From contig JADLFH010000016.1 of assembly GCA_020845705.1 (NCBI GenBank), positions 1-64,000 of the forward strand: a DNA stretch of 64,000 bases, in the 5' to 3' direction. Source of the DNA: Microthrixaceae bacterium (GTDB taxonomy: Bacteria > Actinomycetota > Acidimicrobiia > Acidimicrobiales > Microtrichaceae). The position numbers were made by a program, and so were the translations under genes. The first letter of the stretch is position 1, and each line of letters begins with the position of its first letter. Below are positions 45,656-53,391 of the stretch, piece by piece. Under the pieces are notes generated by a model. The model was not told the origin of the DNA, made no database searches, and was given only the letters and a program-made list of their open reading frames with translations.

Positions 45656-46303
45656 ATGGCAGAACAACCCGGAGGGTTCCTCGTCTCGGGTGTCCGGATG
45701 GGACTCGGTGTGGTCAGCGCCGGTCTTCGTCTTGCCGACAGTGCCCTCAACGCCGCCGCGGGTAGCGCCGGTCTGGCGCCAACGGCAGAGGCGGCAAACG
45801 CGGCCACACTCACCGCGAACTCGCTGGCGGCCATCGGTCGTCTGGCGGCGCTGTTGACCGCCGATCACGGGTTGGGCCGCGCGCTTCAGCCCGGGGGTTC
45901 GCTGGACCGTCTGCTGGAAGCCGACGGTCCGCTGGAGCGGGTGTTGGCGGTCGACGGGCCGCTGGATCGGCTGGCCTCGGTCGATGGAGCCGTCGACAAG
46001 CTGACCCGCGAGGGTGGCCTGATAGATCAGGCCCTTGCCGAAGGAGGTGTGGTCGAGGCGCTGTTGAGCCAGAGCGAGGCGATCGAGCGCCTGTTGTCCT
46101 CGGGCGGTCCGCTGGATCGGTTGGTGTCGCTGTCGGAGTCGCTCGACGCCGTCGCTCCGACCCTCGCGTCGATCGCTCCCATGCTGGAAAAGATCAGCGA
46201 GAGCGTCGACACCCTTCGCTCCGCGGCGCAGACACTCGGTGAGACGATCGTCCCGTTGAGCGACCTTGCCGGCCGGATCCCCACGCGCCGCTCGCGTTCC
46301 TGA
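45656..46303 (+). CDS. Decapeptide-repeat helical protein of unknown function
   Basis: A 215-residue protein without signal peptide. Residues 71-160 consist of nine consecutive 10-residue units such as GSLDRLLEAD, GPLERVLAVD, GPLDRLASVD and GPLDRLVSLS, with Leu at positions 3, 6 and 7 and acidic/basic pairs at 4 and 5. The tail (about 160-205) is a heptad-like helix (ESLDAVAPTLASIAPMLEKI). The N-terminal 60 residues are Ala-rich and amphipathic, a little like phasins. I do not recognise the family. It precedes a two-component system by 35 bp. Confidence 0.75.
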   Translation: MAEQPGGFLVSGVRMGLGVVSAGLRLADSALNAAAGSAGLAPTAEAANAATLTANSLAAIGRLAALLTADHGLGRALQPGGSLDRLLEADGPLERVLAVDGPLDRLASVDGAVDKLTREGGLIDQALAEGGVVEALLSQSEAIERLLSSGGPLDRLVSLSESLDAVAPTLASIAPMLEKISESVDTLRSAAQTLGETIVPLSDLAGRIPTRRSRS

Positions 46304-46338
46304 GCGGCATGAACCGCGGCTGATCCACGGGCGTTTCG

Positions 46339-47001
46339 GTGCGGATCCTGTTGGTAGAGGACGACGTGGGCATCGCCTCGTCGCTACGGGAGGGACTGGA
46401 GCGCCATGGCTTCGAGGTGACCCATACCGCCTCCGGCCGTGCGGCCATTGGCGAGGCGGCTGCGTTCGACCTCGTGTTGTTGGACCTCGGACTGCCCGAC
46501 ATCGACGGCAAGGAAGTGTGCCGGGAGATCCGTGGGTCCTCGGAGGTACCGATCATCGTGACGACCGCCCGAGGCGACGAGATCGACCGTGTCGTCCTTC
46601 TGGAGCTGGGTGCCGACGACTACATGGTGAAACCGTTCGGGTTCCGGGAACTGGTGGCGCGCATCGGCGCCGTGACACGCCGCTACTCGCGCAAGGCATC
46701 CGACAGGGCGGTGCTGAGGATCGGGAGGCTGCATATCGACCTCGACGCCCGCCGTGTCCACGTCGGCGACGACGAGGTCGAACTCACCCCCAAGGAGTTC
46801 GACCTGCTGGCGATGCTCGCGGAGCGGCCCGGAGCGGTTCGCACCCGTGAGGACATCATCGACGAGGTGTGGGACGTCAACTGGTTCGGACCCACCAAGA
46901 CCCTCGATGTCCATGTGTCGTCGCTTCGTCGCAAGCTCGGCCATGCCGAGTGGATCTCGACCGTCCGCGGGGTGGGCTACCGGCTCGAGTCCTGCGAATG
47001 A
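46339..47001 (+). CDS. OmpR/PhoB-type response regulator
   Basis: A 220-residue response regulator. The receiver domain (1-115) has the acidic pocket VEDD, phospho-acceptor Asp49 in LLDLGLPD, and Lys in MVKPFG; the winged-helix DNA-binding domain (about 125-218) has LTPKEFDLLAML and VDVHVSSLRRKLG in slightly variant form. GTG start. The stop overlaps the kinase ATG by 4 bp. Direct repeats downstream at 48585-48601 are a candidate binding site. Confidence 0.95.
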   Translation: MRILLVEDDVGIASSLREGLERHGFEVTHTASGRAAIGEAAAFDLVLLDLGLPDIDGKEVCREIRGSSEVPIIVTTARGDEIDRVVLLELGADDYMVKPFGFRELVARIGAVTRRYSRKASDRAVLRIGRLHIDLDARRVHVGDDEVELTPKEFDLLAMLAERPGAVRTREDIIDEVWDVNWFGPTKTLDVHVSSLRRKLGHAEWISTVRGVGYRLESCE

Positions 47002-48377
47002 GGCGGCGGTTGCTGGGCGGATACCTCGCCATCACGGCGGTGACCCTGCTCATCTTGGTCGTGCCGCTGGGTCGCATCTTCGCAACCTCCGAGCACGACC
47101 GGCTGATGCGTGACATAGAGCACGACGCCGCCGCCGTCGCCGCGTTGTCGGAGGACGCCCTCGAAGCCGGAGTGGCTCCGCCGCTCGGATCGACCCTGGA
47201 CAACTACGCGGAGGACCCCGGGGGCCGCATCGTTGTGGTCGACTCCCAGGGTGCGAGCGTGGCCGACTCGAGCCCCGACGATCGCGTTGGCACAACCTTT
47301 CTGAACCGACCCGAGATCACCGCCGCTCTGGCCGGCGAACGTGTCGAGGGTCGCCGTTACTCCTCGACGCTGAAGGGGTATCTGCTCTTCGTGGCGGTGC
47401 CAGTGGCGTCTGGGGGCCGGGTCCACGGTGCGGTCCGCATCACCTACCCCAGCTCCACCCTCGACCGACGGGTACGATCCGTGTGGCTCGGTCTCGGGTT
47501 GTTGTCTGGGGTTGTGGTGCTGGCGGTGGCGGTCATCGGCACGGTGTTCTCCCGCCTGGTCACCTCGCCGGTGCAGCGCTTGGAGAGTGCCGCCCGACGC
47601 ATCGCGGCCGGCGACCTCGGGGCCCGTGCTCCCGCCGGGGCGCGGATCCCCGAGCTTCGTCAGCTCGCCGAGGTGTTCAACGAGATGGCCGATCGCCAGC
47701 AGGCGCTCCTCGACGCGCAGCGCGCCTTCATCGGCGACGCGTCCCATCAGCTCAGAACCCCCCTTGCCGCCCTTCGCCTCCAGCTCGAGAACATCGAGTC
47801 GTCAGTGCCTCTCGATGTTCAGCCCGCCGTGGCGACAGCGCGGTCCGAGGCGGCGCGGCTGGGGCGCATCAGCGAGACGCTTCTCGCCCTGACCAAGGCC
47901 GCGTCGGGTCCGGGGACAACGACGCAGGTCGACCTGGGTGCTTCCCTCGACAGTCGCGTGGCCCTGTGGAGCCCGATTGCCGCCGAGCAGGGTGTGACGA
48001 TCCGGGTGGAGCAACGGGAGCGGTTCTGGGTGCATGCGATCGACGGTGCGGTCGAGCAGATTCTCGACAACCTCCTGGACAACGCGCTGGACGTTTCTCC
48101 GGAAGGGTCCACCTTGAGGATCTCCACATACCGTGTCGATGACGGGGTGGAGGTGCATGTTCTCGACGAGGGTCCGGGCATGGGCGACGAGCAGCGGGTT
48201 CGCGCATTCGACCGGTTCTGGCGCGGCCCCGATGCTGTTGCCGGTGGTACCGGATTGGGGCTGGCGGTCGTGGCGCAGCTCGCGTCGGCCTCGGGAGGCA
48301 GGGCTCGACTCGACCTTGCGCCGGGCGGCGGGCTCGACGCCGTTGTCACGCTGCGTCGAGCCGAACCACCGAGCTAG
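46998..48377 (+). CDS. Sensor histidine kinase
   Basis: A 459-residue membrane kinase: helix 1 (about 7-27), extracytoplasmic sensor domain of about 130 residues, helix 2 (about 162-185), HAMP, then the dimerisation helix with His250 in DASHQLRTPLAALR, and the ATPase domain with N box DNLLDNALDV, G1 DEGPGMG and G2 GGTGLGLAVV. Phosphorylates the coupled OmpR-type regulator. The sensor domain has no recognisable ligand motif. Upstream in-frame sequence belongs to the regulator gene. Confidence 0.95.
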   Translation: MRRRLLGGYLAITAVTLLILVVPLGRIFATSEHDRLMRDIEHDAAAVAALSEDALEAGVAPPLGSTLDNYAEDPGGRIVVVDSQGASVADSSPDDRVGTTFLNRPEITAALAGERVEGRRYSSTLKGYLLFVAVPVASGGRVHGAVRITYPSSTLDRRVRSVWLGLGLLSGVVVLAVAVIGTVFSRLVTSPVQRLESAARRIAAGDLGARAPAGARIPELRQLAEVFNEMADRQQALLDAQRAFIGDASHQLRTPLAALRLQLENIESSVPLDVQPAVATARSEAARLGRISETLLALTKAASGPGTTTQVDLGASLDSRVALWSPIAAEQGVTIRVEQRERFWVHAIDGAVEQILDNLLDNALDVSPEGSTLRISTYRVDDGVEVHVLDEGPGMGDEQRVRAFDRFWRGPDAVAGGTGLGLAVVAQLASASGGRARLDLAPGGGLDAVVTLRRAEPPS

Positions 48378-48578
48378 TGGTCCCGTCGCCTCCAGGGTGT
48401 CGGCATCGACGAGGGCGCGGTCGGCCCAGCACTCGTCGAATGTGACGCCGCTGATCGAGGTCAGCGGATCGATGCGCGACGACCTGCCTCACGATTCCAT
48501 TCGACGAGCCACCTACCACCACCGGGCGACGTGCTCAGCTGCCGCAAGAAGGTCAACGACGTCACCTTTTACCTCCCC

Positions 48579-48601
48579 TTGACCTTGGCATCAGTTGGCA
48601 T
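48579..48601 (+). promoter_or_regulatory. Candidate response-regulator site and promoter
   Basis: TTGGCAT occurs at 48585-48591 and again at 48595-48601, a 10-bp period as used by OmpR-type dimers. TTGACC (48579-48584) directly before could serve as a -35 box. It lies about 60 bp upstream of the acidic secreted protein gene and downstream of the kinase, so the system may control the following four genes. The rest of 48378-48659 shows nothing further. Confidence 0.5.
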
Positions 48602-48659
48602 TTCGACGTGATCCGTACCGTGGATCCCAGGAACGAGCAGTCGGCACCGAGGAGGAGTC

Positions 48660-49028
48660 GTGGAACGTCGAACGGCCATCATCACCGCAGGGATCACAGC
48701 AGCGAGCCTGACCGTCGGGGGGATCGCGTACGCCGCCGGCAGCGGGCTGGTGGAGAGCGACCCCGACGGCGTCGGAAACCTCAGGCCGGTCGTGGGCGAA
48801 GTCCCCCAGCCGATCACCCTCTATGTGGACCCCGCCACCGGAGCCACGACTCCCGCCCCGCAGCAGACGCCGGTCGAGTACCTCGACGGGGGCTACATCG
48901 ATGACGGCGAGGGGTACGAAGACGAGTTCCACAGCGAGGACGAGCGAAACGAGCACGACGACGAGGAGCGTGACGAGCACGAAGACGAGGGCCACGACGA
49001 ACACGACGAAGCGGAAGACGATGACTGA
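48660..49028 (+). CDS. Exported acidic, His-containing small protein
   Basis: A 122-residue protein with one hydrophobic N-terminal segment (about 6-27, cleavage after AYAA possible). The last 44 residues hold 27 Asp/Glu and 5 His (for example DEHEDEGHDEHDE), a composition that suggests metal binding outside the membrane. GTG start with GGAGG upstream. It overlaps the next small gene by 8 bp. First gene behind the TTGGCAT repeats; likely target of the two-component system. Confidence 0.75.
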   Translation: MERRTAIITAGITAASLTVGGIAYAAGSGLVESDPDGVGNLRPVVGEVPQPITLYVDPATGATTPAPQQTPVEYLDGGYIDDGEGYEDEFHSEDERNEHDDEERDEHEDEGHDEHDEAEDDD

Positions 49029-49302
49029 CCGTCGCCCCCACGCGGCGATCGGAGCCCGGCTCGTGGCGGCGGGCTTGAGCGTGGGAGCCGCCTTCGCGAT
49101 CACGGGTGCGATCGCCCGAAGTGGCCCATCCGACCCGCCGGTGTCCCCGGTCGCAGCAGCGGAGACGCCCGCTCCGTCGGTCCGGGTCTTCCTGTTGCCG
49201 CCGTCGGCCGAAGCCGTCAGGCCCTCCCGGCGGATCCCGGTGATGGATGTGAGGCGGGCGCCCGCCGCGGCGCGTCCCAAGGCCGTCAGCCGTGGAAGCT
49301 GA
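49021..49302 (+). CDS. Small exported or membrane-anchored protein
   Basis: A 93-residue protein with one hydrophobic segment (about 12-33, ARLVAAGLSVGAAFAITGAIA) and a Pro/Ala/Arg-rich tail without known motif. No flavinylation motif for the adjacent ApbE is visible. It overlaps both neighbours (8 bp upstream, 11 bp downstream), which supports that it is translated. Function unknown. Confidence 0.6.
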   Translation: MTDRRPHAAIGARLVAAGLSVGAAFAITGAIARSGPSDPPVSPVAAAETPAPSVRVFLLPPSAEAVRPSRRIPVMDVRRAPAAARPKAVSRGS

Positions 49303-50203
49303 GCGGTCGTTCCGTGCCATGGGCACGTCGTGTCTGGTCGTGGTGGTCGGCGGTCCGAGAGGGATTCTCGACGCGCTGGTGAGCCGGGTCGAGATCTTGG
49401 AAGCCGCGTGGTCTCGCTTCGATCCAGCCAGTGAGGTGTCGAAGTTGAACGGCGCGAGCGGGTGCGAGCCCCTGGAGGTGAGCAGCCACACGATCCTGTT
49501 GGTGTCACGTTCGGTCGACGCGTGGAGGCTCACCCACGGAAGATTCGATCCGACCGTCGGCGCGGCATTGGTCGCCGCAGGCTACGACGCCACCTTCGAG
49601 TCGCTGCCCTGGGATCGGCCTGCAACCGCGGGTTCCGACCCCTTGCCGACGCCGGGTTGCGGTGGGATCGCCATCGACTCGGATGCCGCGACGGTTCGGA
49701 TCCCGGCGGGCGTGCGCTTCGACCCGGGCGGGCTGGGCAAGGGGCTCGCCGCGGATCTGGTCGCAGCGGAAGGCATGGGGATGGGCGCCAGGGGAGTGTT
49801 GGTCGACCTCGGTGGTGACATCCGTGTGGCAGGGGAAGGTCCCGACGACGGACTGTGGGTTCTCGATGTCGAGCACCCCTTCGAGGCGGATCGCCCGCTC
49901 CTGCACCTCGCGGTGCGTGACGCAGCGCTGGCCACCAGCACCCGGCAGCGGCGTCGCTGGTTGATCGACGGGGACCCGCGTCATCACATCATCGATCCGG
50001 CGACCGGCTCGCCGACATCGAATCGGGTCGTCTCAGCCACGGTCATCGCCTCGGAGGGATGGATCGCCGAAGCGCAGACCAAGGCGGTCATCGTCGCCGG
50101 GCGACTCGACGCCGTGACGGGCATGTCGGCGCTGCTCGTGGACGAGGCGGGCAGGTGCGAGGCCACCCCTGAGTTGGCGGAGTTGATCGGAACTGCGGCG
50201 TGA
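49292..50203 (+). CDS. apbE: FAD:protein FMN transferase (ApbE family)
   Basis: A 303-residue ApbE-family protein. Family motifs: AMGTSC at the N-terminus, SRFDPASEVSKLN, RFDPGGLGKGLAADLV, LVDLGGDIRV, and HHIIDPATGSPTS. It covalently attaches FMN to Thr/Ser of a target protein. No lipobox is seen, so export is unclear. GTG start inside the previous gene, GTGA overlap with the ferric-reductase-like gene. No protein with a flavinylation motif is encoded next to it. Confidence 0.9.
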   Translation: MEAERSFRAMGTSCLVVVVGGPRGILDALVSRVEILEAAWSRFDPASEVSKLNGASGCEPLEVSSHTILLVSRSVDAWRLTHGRFDPTVGAALVAAGYDATFESLPWDRPATAGSDPLPTPGCGGIAIDSDAATVRIPAGVRFDPGGLGKGLAADLVAAEGMGMGARGVLVDLGGDIRVAGEGPDDGLWVLDVEHPFEADRPLLHLAVRDAALATSTRQRRRWLIDGDPRHHIIDPATGSPTSNRVVSATVIASEGWIAEAQTKAVIVAGRLDAVTGMSALLVDEAGRCEATPELAELIGTAA

Positions 50204-50787
50204 ACGAGCGACTCTGGTGGCAGGTTGCGCGCGCCAGTGGCATCGTCGGCTGGGCTCTGCTGTCCGCGACGGTGATCTGGGGACTGCTGCTGAGCACGAA
50301 GGTCCTCGAGGGGCGGCCCACGCCACGGTGGCTCCTCGATTTGCACCGGTTCCTGGGAGGGCTCGCCACATGGTTCGTGTTGGTGCACATGGTGGCGCTG
50401 GTTGCCGACAGCCACACGGACTTCGGTCCCACCGATCTGCTCGTGCCCAAGGTCACGGGCGGCGAGCAGTGGCCGATCACCGCGGGCGTCGTCGCTTTCC
50501 ATCTCCTCGTCGCTGTGGAGCTGTCATCGCTGACGATGCGACGCATTCCGCGACGTTGGTGGCGTTGGATCCATCTCGGCAGCTTCGCCTCGTTCTGGCT
50601 CGCCACCCTCCACGGCATCGCTGCCGGCTCCAGCACCTCGAACGTCCCACTTCGGATCGGCTACGTCGTGGTCGCCGGGGTGGTTCTGTTCCTGACCCTG
50701 GTCCGTGCGCTCACCCTTGGGTCTCGGCACCGAGGAGGCCGTCGGCGGCAACCCGCTCGAACGGTCGCAGCATCGCCACCTGCGTAG
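50200..50787 (+). CDS. Ferric reductase-like transmembrane heme protein
   Basis: A 195-residue protein with about five membrane helices. Two His pairs with heme-b spacing are His49/His63 (LHRFLGGLATWFVLVH) and His125/His138 (IHLGSFASFWLATLH), as in MsrQ/YedZ and ferric reductase cores. It probably moves electrons across the membrane, perhaps with the ApbE-modified flavoprotein. GTG start coupled to apbE. Its last 77 bp overlap the convergent thioesterase gene. Confidence 0.85.
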   Translation: MNERLWWQVARASGIVGWALLSATVIWGLLLSTKVLEGRPTPRWLLDLHRFLGGLATWFVLVHMVALVADSHTDFGPTDLLVPKVTGGEQWPITAGVVAFHLLVAVELSSLTMRRIPRRWWRWIHLGSFASFWLATLHGIAAGSSTSNVPLRIGYVVVAGVVLFLTLVRALTLGSRHRGGRRRQPARTVAASPPA

Positions 50788-51631
50788 CGAATCCCACGAG
50801 CTCGTGGTCCTCGGACCACAGATCCGCGGTGCCGGTCACGAACCCACCGCGGGCTGCGATCGCGGTGGCGTGCTGGCAGACCCATTCGGAGCGCACCGGC
50901 GCCAGCCACTGGAGGGAGAGCTGGAGGGTGATGACGAAGAACAACCGGCCACCCAGGCCGCGGCTCACCGCCGGGCCGAGGATGTCACCGGGCACCGCCA
51001 GCGCCGGAGGGTGCCACGCGCCGGTTGGGCCGATGGGTGAACGCTGGAATCTGAACCACGAGATCGAGCGCAGATCGACATCGGCCTCGTCGGGGTCGAA
51101 CGCGCCCTGCGCCAGTCGCCAGTCGGTCTGGCGGTGGAAGGGGATGTCGATGGTGCTGCGGAGGAACTCCTCGCGGGGCGCCGAGGATTCGGGCGTCCTG
51201 GCGTCGTCGGGGAACCGCACGCGGGTCAGGTCGGTTGCACCGGCGTCGGGGCCACCGAAGACCACATCCGCGGTGAGGTAGGGCGCAGCGAGCTCGCGGG
51301 GCTGCTCGGTCGACCACAACCGCACCGACACCTGTGCGCCTCGCCGCCCGCTTCGCACCACGTCGGCCTGGATGGCCACACGGCCCGGCGGTATCGCCTG
51401 CACGTAGGTCGATTGTGCGCTGATCACCTGGAGGTCGTCACGCCCCAACGCCATGTGGGCGGCCTCGATCGCCCACGCCTTGCTCATGCCGCCGAAGGTG
51501 TGCAGCACCCGCCAGCCCTCGTCGATCACCACCGTGAAGCGCCCGTCGATCCCACCCACCGACTCCAGCGCCAGGTCATCGACGACGGAACGGACTCCGT
51601 GGAGTGTTGATGGTGAGGAATCTGGTGGCAC
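50711..51631 (-). CDS. Acyl-CoA thioesterase (TesB-like double hot-dog)
   Basis: A 306-residue protein with two hot-dog halves: the N-terminal half has GGMSKAWAIEAAHMAL and YVQAIPPGRVAIQADVVRSGRR, the C-terminal half SLQWLAPVRSEWVCQHATAIAARGGF and LVGFATQVAMLRP. This is the thioesterase-like superfamily common in actinobacteria; it hydrolyses acyl-CoA. GTG start with GGGAGA at good spacing. The 3' end overlaps the convergent heme protein gene by 77 bp. Confidence 0.87.
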   Translation of the reverse strand: MPPDSSPSTLHGVRSVVDDLALESVGGIDGRFTVVIDEGWRVLHTFGGMSKAWAIEAAHMALGRDDLQVISAQSTYVQAIPPGRVAIQADVVRSGRRGAQVSVRLWSTEQPRELAAPYLTADVVFGGPDAGATDLTRVRFPDDARTPESSAPREEFLRSTIDIPFHRQTDWRLAQGAFDPDEADVDLRSISWFRFQRSPIGPTGAWHPPALAVPGDILGPAVSRGLGGRLFFVITLQLSLQWLAPVRSEWVCQHATAIAARGGFVTGTADLWSEDHELVGFATQVAMLRPFERVAADGLLGAETQG

Positions 51632-51732
51632 GGGCGTCTCCCAATGTCTCGGGGAGCGTCATCCCTAGCCCGAACGGGCATCGGCGGGCGAGTCCGCTTG
51701 GCTCCGAGCCCTCGGCCTGACATGGTTTCGGC

Positions 51733-53292
51733 ATGAAGTGGAAGCAGCGGTGGTGCAGGTGGGCGGGTGCCGTTGTGCTGCCCGCGTTGGTCGTGGCCGG
51801 CTGTAGCGGCGACGGCGGCAAGAGCAGCGAGTCGTCGTCCTCCGCGCGATCGGAGACGAGTGACGACCCGTCGACCTGCGACGGCAGCGTCGAAGCGCCC
51901 GACACTCGCTTCGTCGTCGATGCCTGCGGGCGGGTCGTGTTCTTGCGGGGGGTGAACGTGGAGGGCGCCTCCAAAGGCGAGACCCAAGCCGACCCGCACC
52001 TGCCTTCCTCCAGCATCGGTGGGCAGGCGGCGTTGGGTCAGTGGGGCTGGAACGTGGTGCGCTTCCTGGTGTTCTGGGGAGCGATCGAGCCGAACGACGG
52101 CACCTTCGACGAGAAGTACCTCGACGGCATTGAGAAGTGGCTCGACGCCTATGCCGACAGCGGCGTTCACGTGGTGTTGGACATGCACCAGGACCTCTAC
52201 GCCTGGAAGGTGAACGGCAACGGTGCCCCGGACTGGGCGGTCGAGACCAACGGTCTGGAGGTGAAACCCATCGCCGACGGTATGCCGTGGTATCTCCAGG
52301 GCGCGGATCCCGCTGTGCAGGCGGCGTACCAGTCGTTCTGGAACCCTCCCGCGGGCGCGCGGGACTTCAAGGTCGACTACCTCGAGGCCCTGGCGCACCT
52401 GGCGGAGCGGTTCGCCGATCACCCCGCGGTGATCGGCTACGACGTGATGAACGAGCCGTCCTTCGCCAACGGCGACCTCGCCGCCACCCTCGCCATCCAA
52501 CCCCATGCCGCAGCGGGGGAGTTCCACAACCCGAACCTCACCAAGTTCATGCAGGGCGGTATCGACGCGGTCCGCACCGCGGACCAGGACGCCTGGGTCA
52601 TGGTGGCGCCCACCGCGTTGCTCAACGCGTTCCCCTATGCGGGCGACCTCATCGGTGCAGACTTGCGCGATCCGAGGTCGGGACCGCCGCGCATCGCCTA
52701 CGCGGGACACCTCTACCAACCCTCGGTGCACGATGGCGCCGGATATCCCGAAGGCGATCCGTACCTGGCCAAGTGGGAACAGATGCGCACCGCGGAAGCG
52801 GCCGAGTTGAAGGGTTCGCTGTGGTTCGGCGAGTGGGGTGGCAATCCCGACCAGGACGGCATGGAGCGCTACGTGCATGAAGTGCTTTCCATGTCGGATC
52901 GCACCATGTCGGGCTGGGCGTGGTGGTCGTGGGATCCAGGCGGGTGGTCACCGGTCGAGGCTGACGGCACGACCCCGTCGCCCAACGGCCGAGCCCTGAT
53001 GAGGGTGCAGCCCCGCGCCGTAGCCGGTACGCCGAGTGGCTTCGCCTGGGACCCTGCCACCAAACGGTTCACGATGAGCTGGGACGAGCGGGACGATGTC
53101 GAGGGGCCCACGGAGCTGGCCGTTCCCGTCGGGCTGTATCCGGAGGGGATCGAGGTTGTCGTCGACGGGAAGACCGTTGCCGATCCGCAATGGGAACGCG
53201 ACAAGGGGGTGGTGGAGCTCGATGTGGACCGCAGCCCGGGCTCACACGAGCTCTGCCTCGCGGCTGCGGGATCCACGGCCTGTCAGACTTGA
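51733..53292 (+). CDS. GH5 glycoside hydrolase lipoprotein, endoglycoceramidase-like
   Basis: A 519-residue surface lipoprotein. Signal peptide with lipobox VVAGC (Cys24), a Ser-rich spacer, then the GH5 barrel: FLRGVNVEGAS, the acid/base Glu241 in DVMNEPSF and the nucleophile Glu367 in WFGEWGG. The C-terminal beta domain (about 420-510) matches the GH5 endoglycoceramidase-type C-terminal domain. It would release glycans from glycolipids, or cleave steryl glucosides or other glycosides; the hydrophobic setting favours a glycolipid. Confidence 0.87.
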   Translation: MKWKQRWCRWAGAVVLPALVVAGCSGDGGKSSESSSSARSETSDDPSTCDGSVEAPDTRFVVDACGRVVFLRGVNVEGASKGETQADPHLPSSSIGGQAALGQWGWNVVRFLVFWGAIEPNDGTFDEKYLDGIEKWLDAYADSGVHVVLDMHQDLYAWKVNGNGAPDWAVETNGLEVKPIADGMPWYLQGADPAVQAAYQSFWNPPAGARDFKVDYLEALAHLAERFADHPAVIGYDVMNEPSFANGDLAATLAIQPHAAAGEFHNPNLTKFMQGGIDAVRTADQDAWVMVAPTALLNAFPYAGDLIGADLRDPRSGPPRIAYAGHLYQPSVHDGAGYPEGDPYLAKWEQMRTAEAAELKGSLWFGEWGGNPDQDGMERYVHEVLSMSDRTMSGWAWWSWDPGGWSPVEADGTTPSPNGRALMRVQPRAVAGTPSGFAWDPATKRFTMSWDERDDVEGPTELAVPVGLYPEGIEVVVDGKTVADPQWERDKGVVELDVDRSPGSHELCLAAAGSTACQT

Positions 53293-53391
53293 GTTACGAC
53301 CTGTGACATATTGCACCCGGGGCCCCTTTGCAGGGGTTCGTGGCCGGCGTCCTAATGTCGCCGCAGACGACTAGATGACTTGGGGGCTTGT

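Noticed and set aside
53323-53336. Small CCCC/GGGG hairpin after the GH5 gene
   Set aside because: A 4-bp stem is too short to call a terminator in GC-rich DNA.
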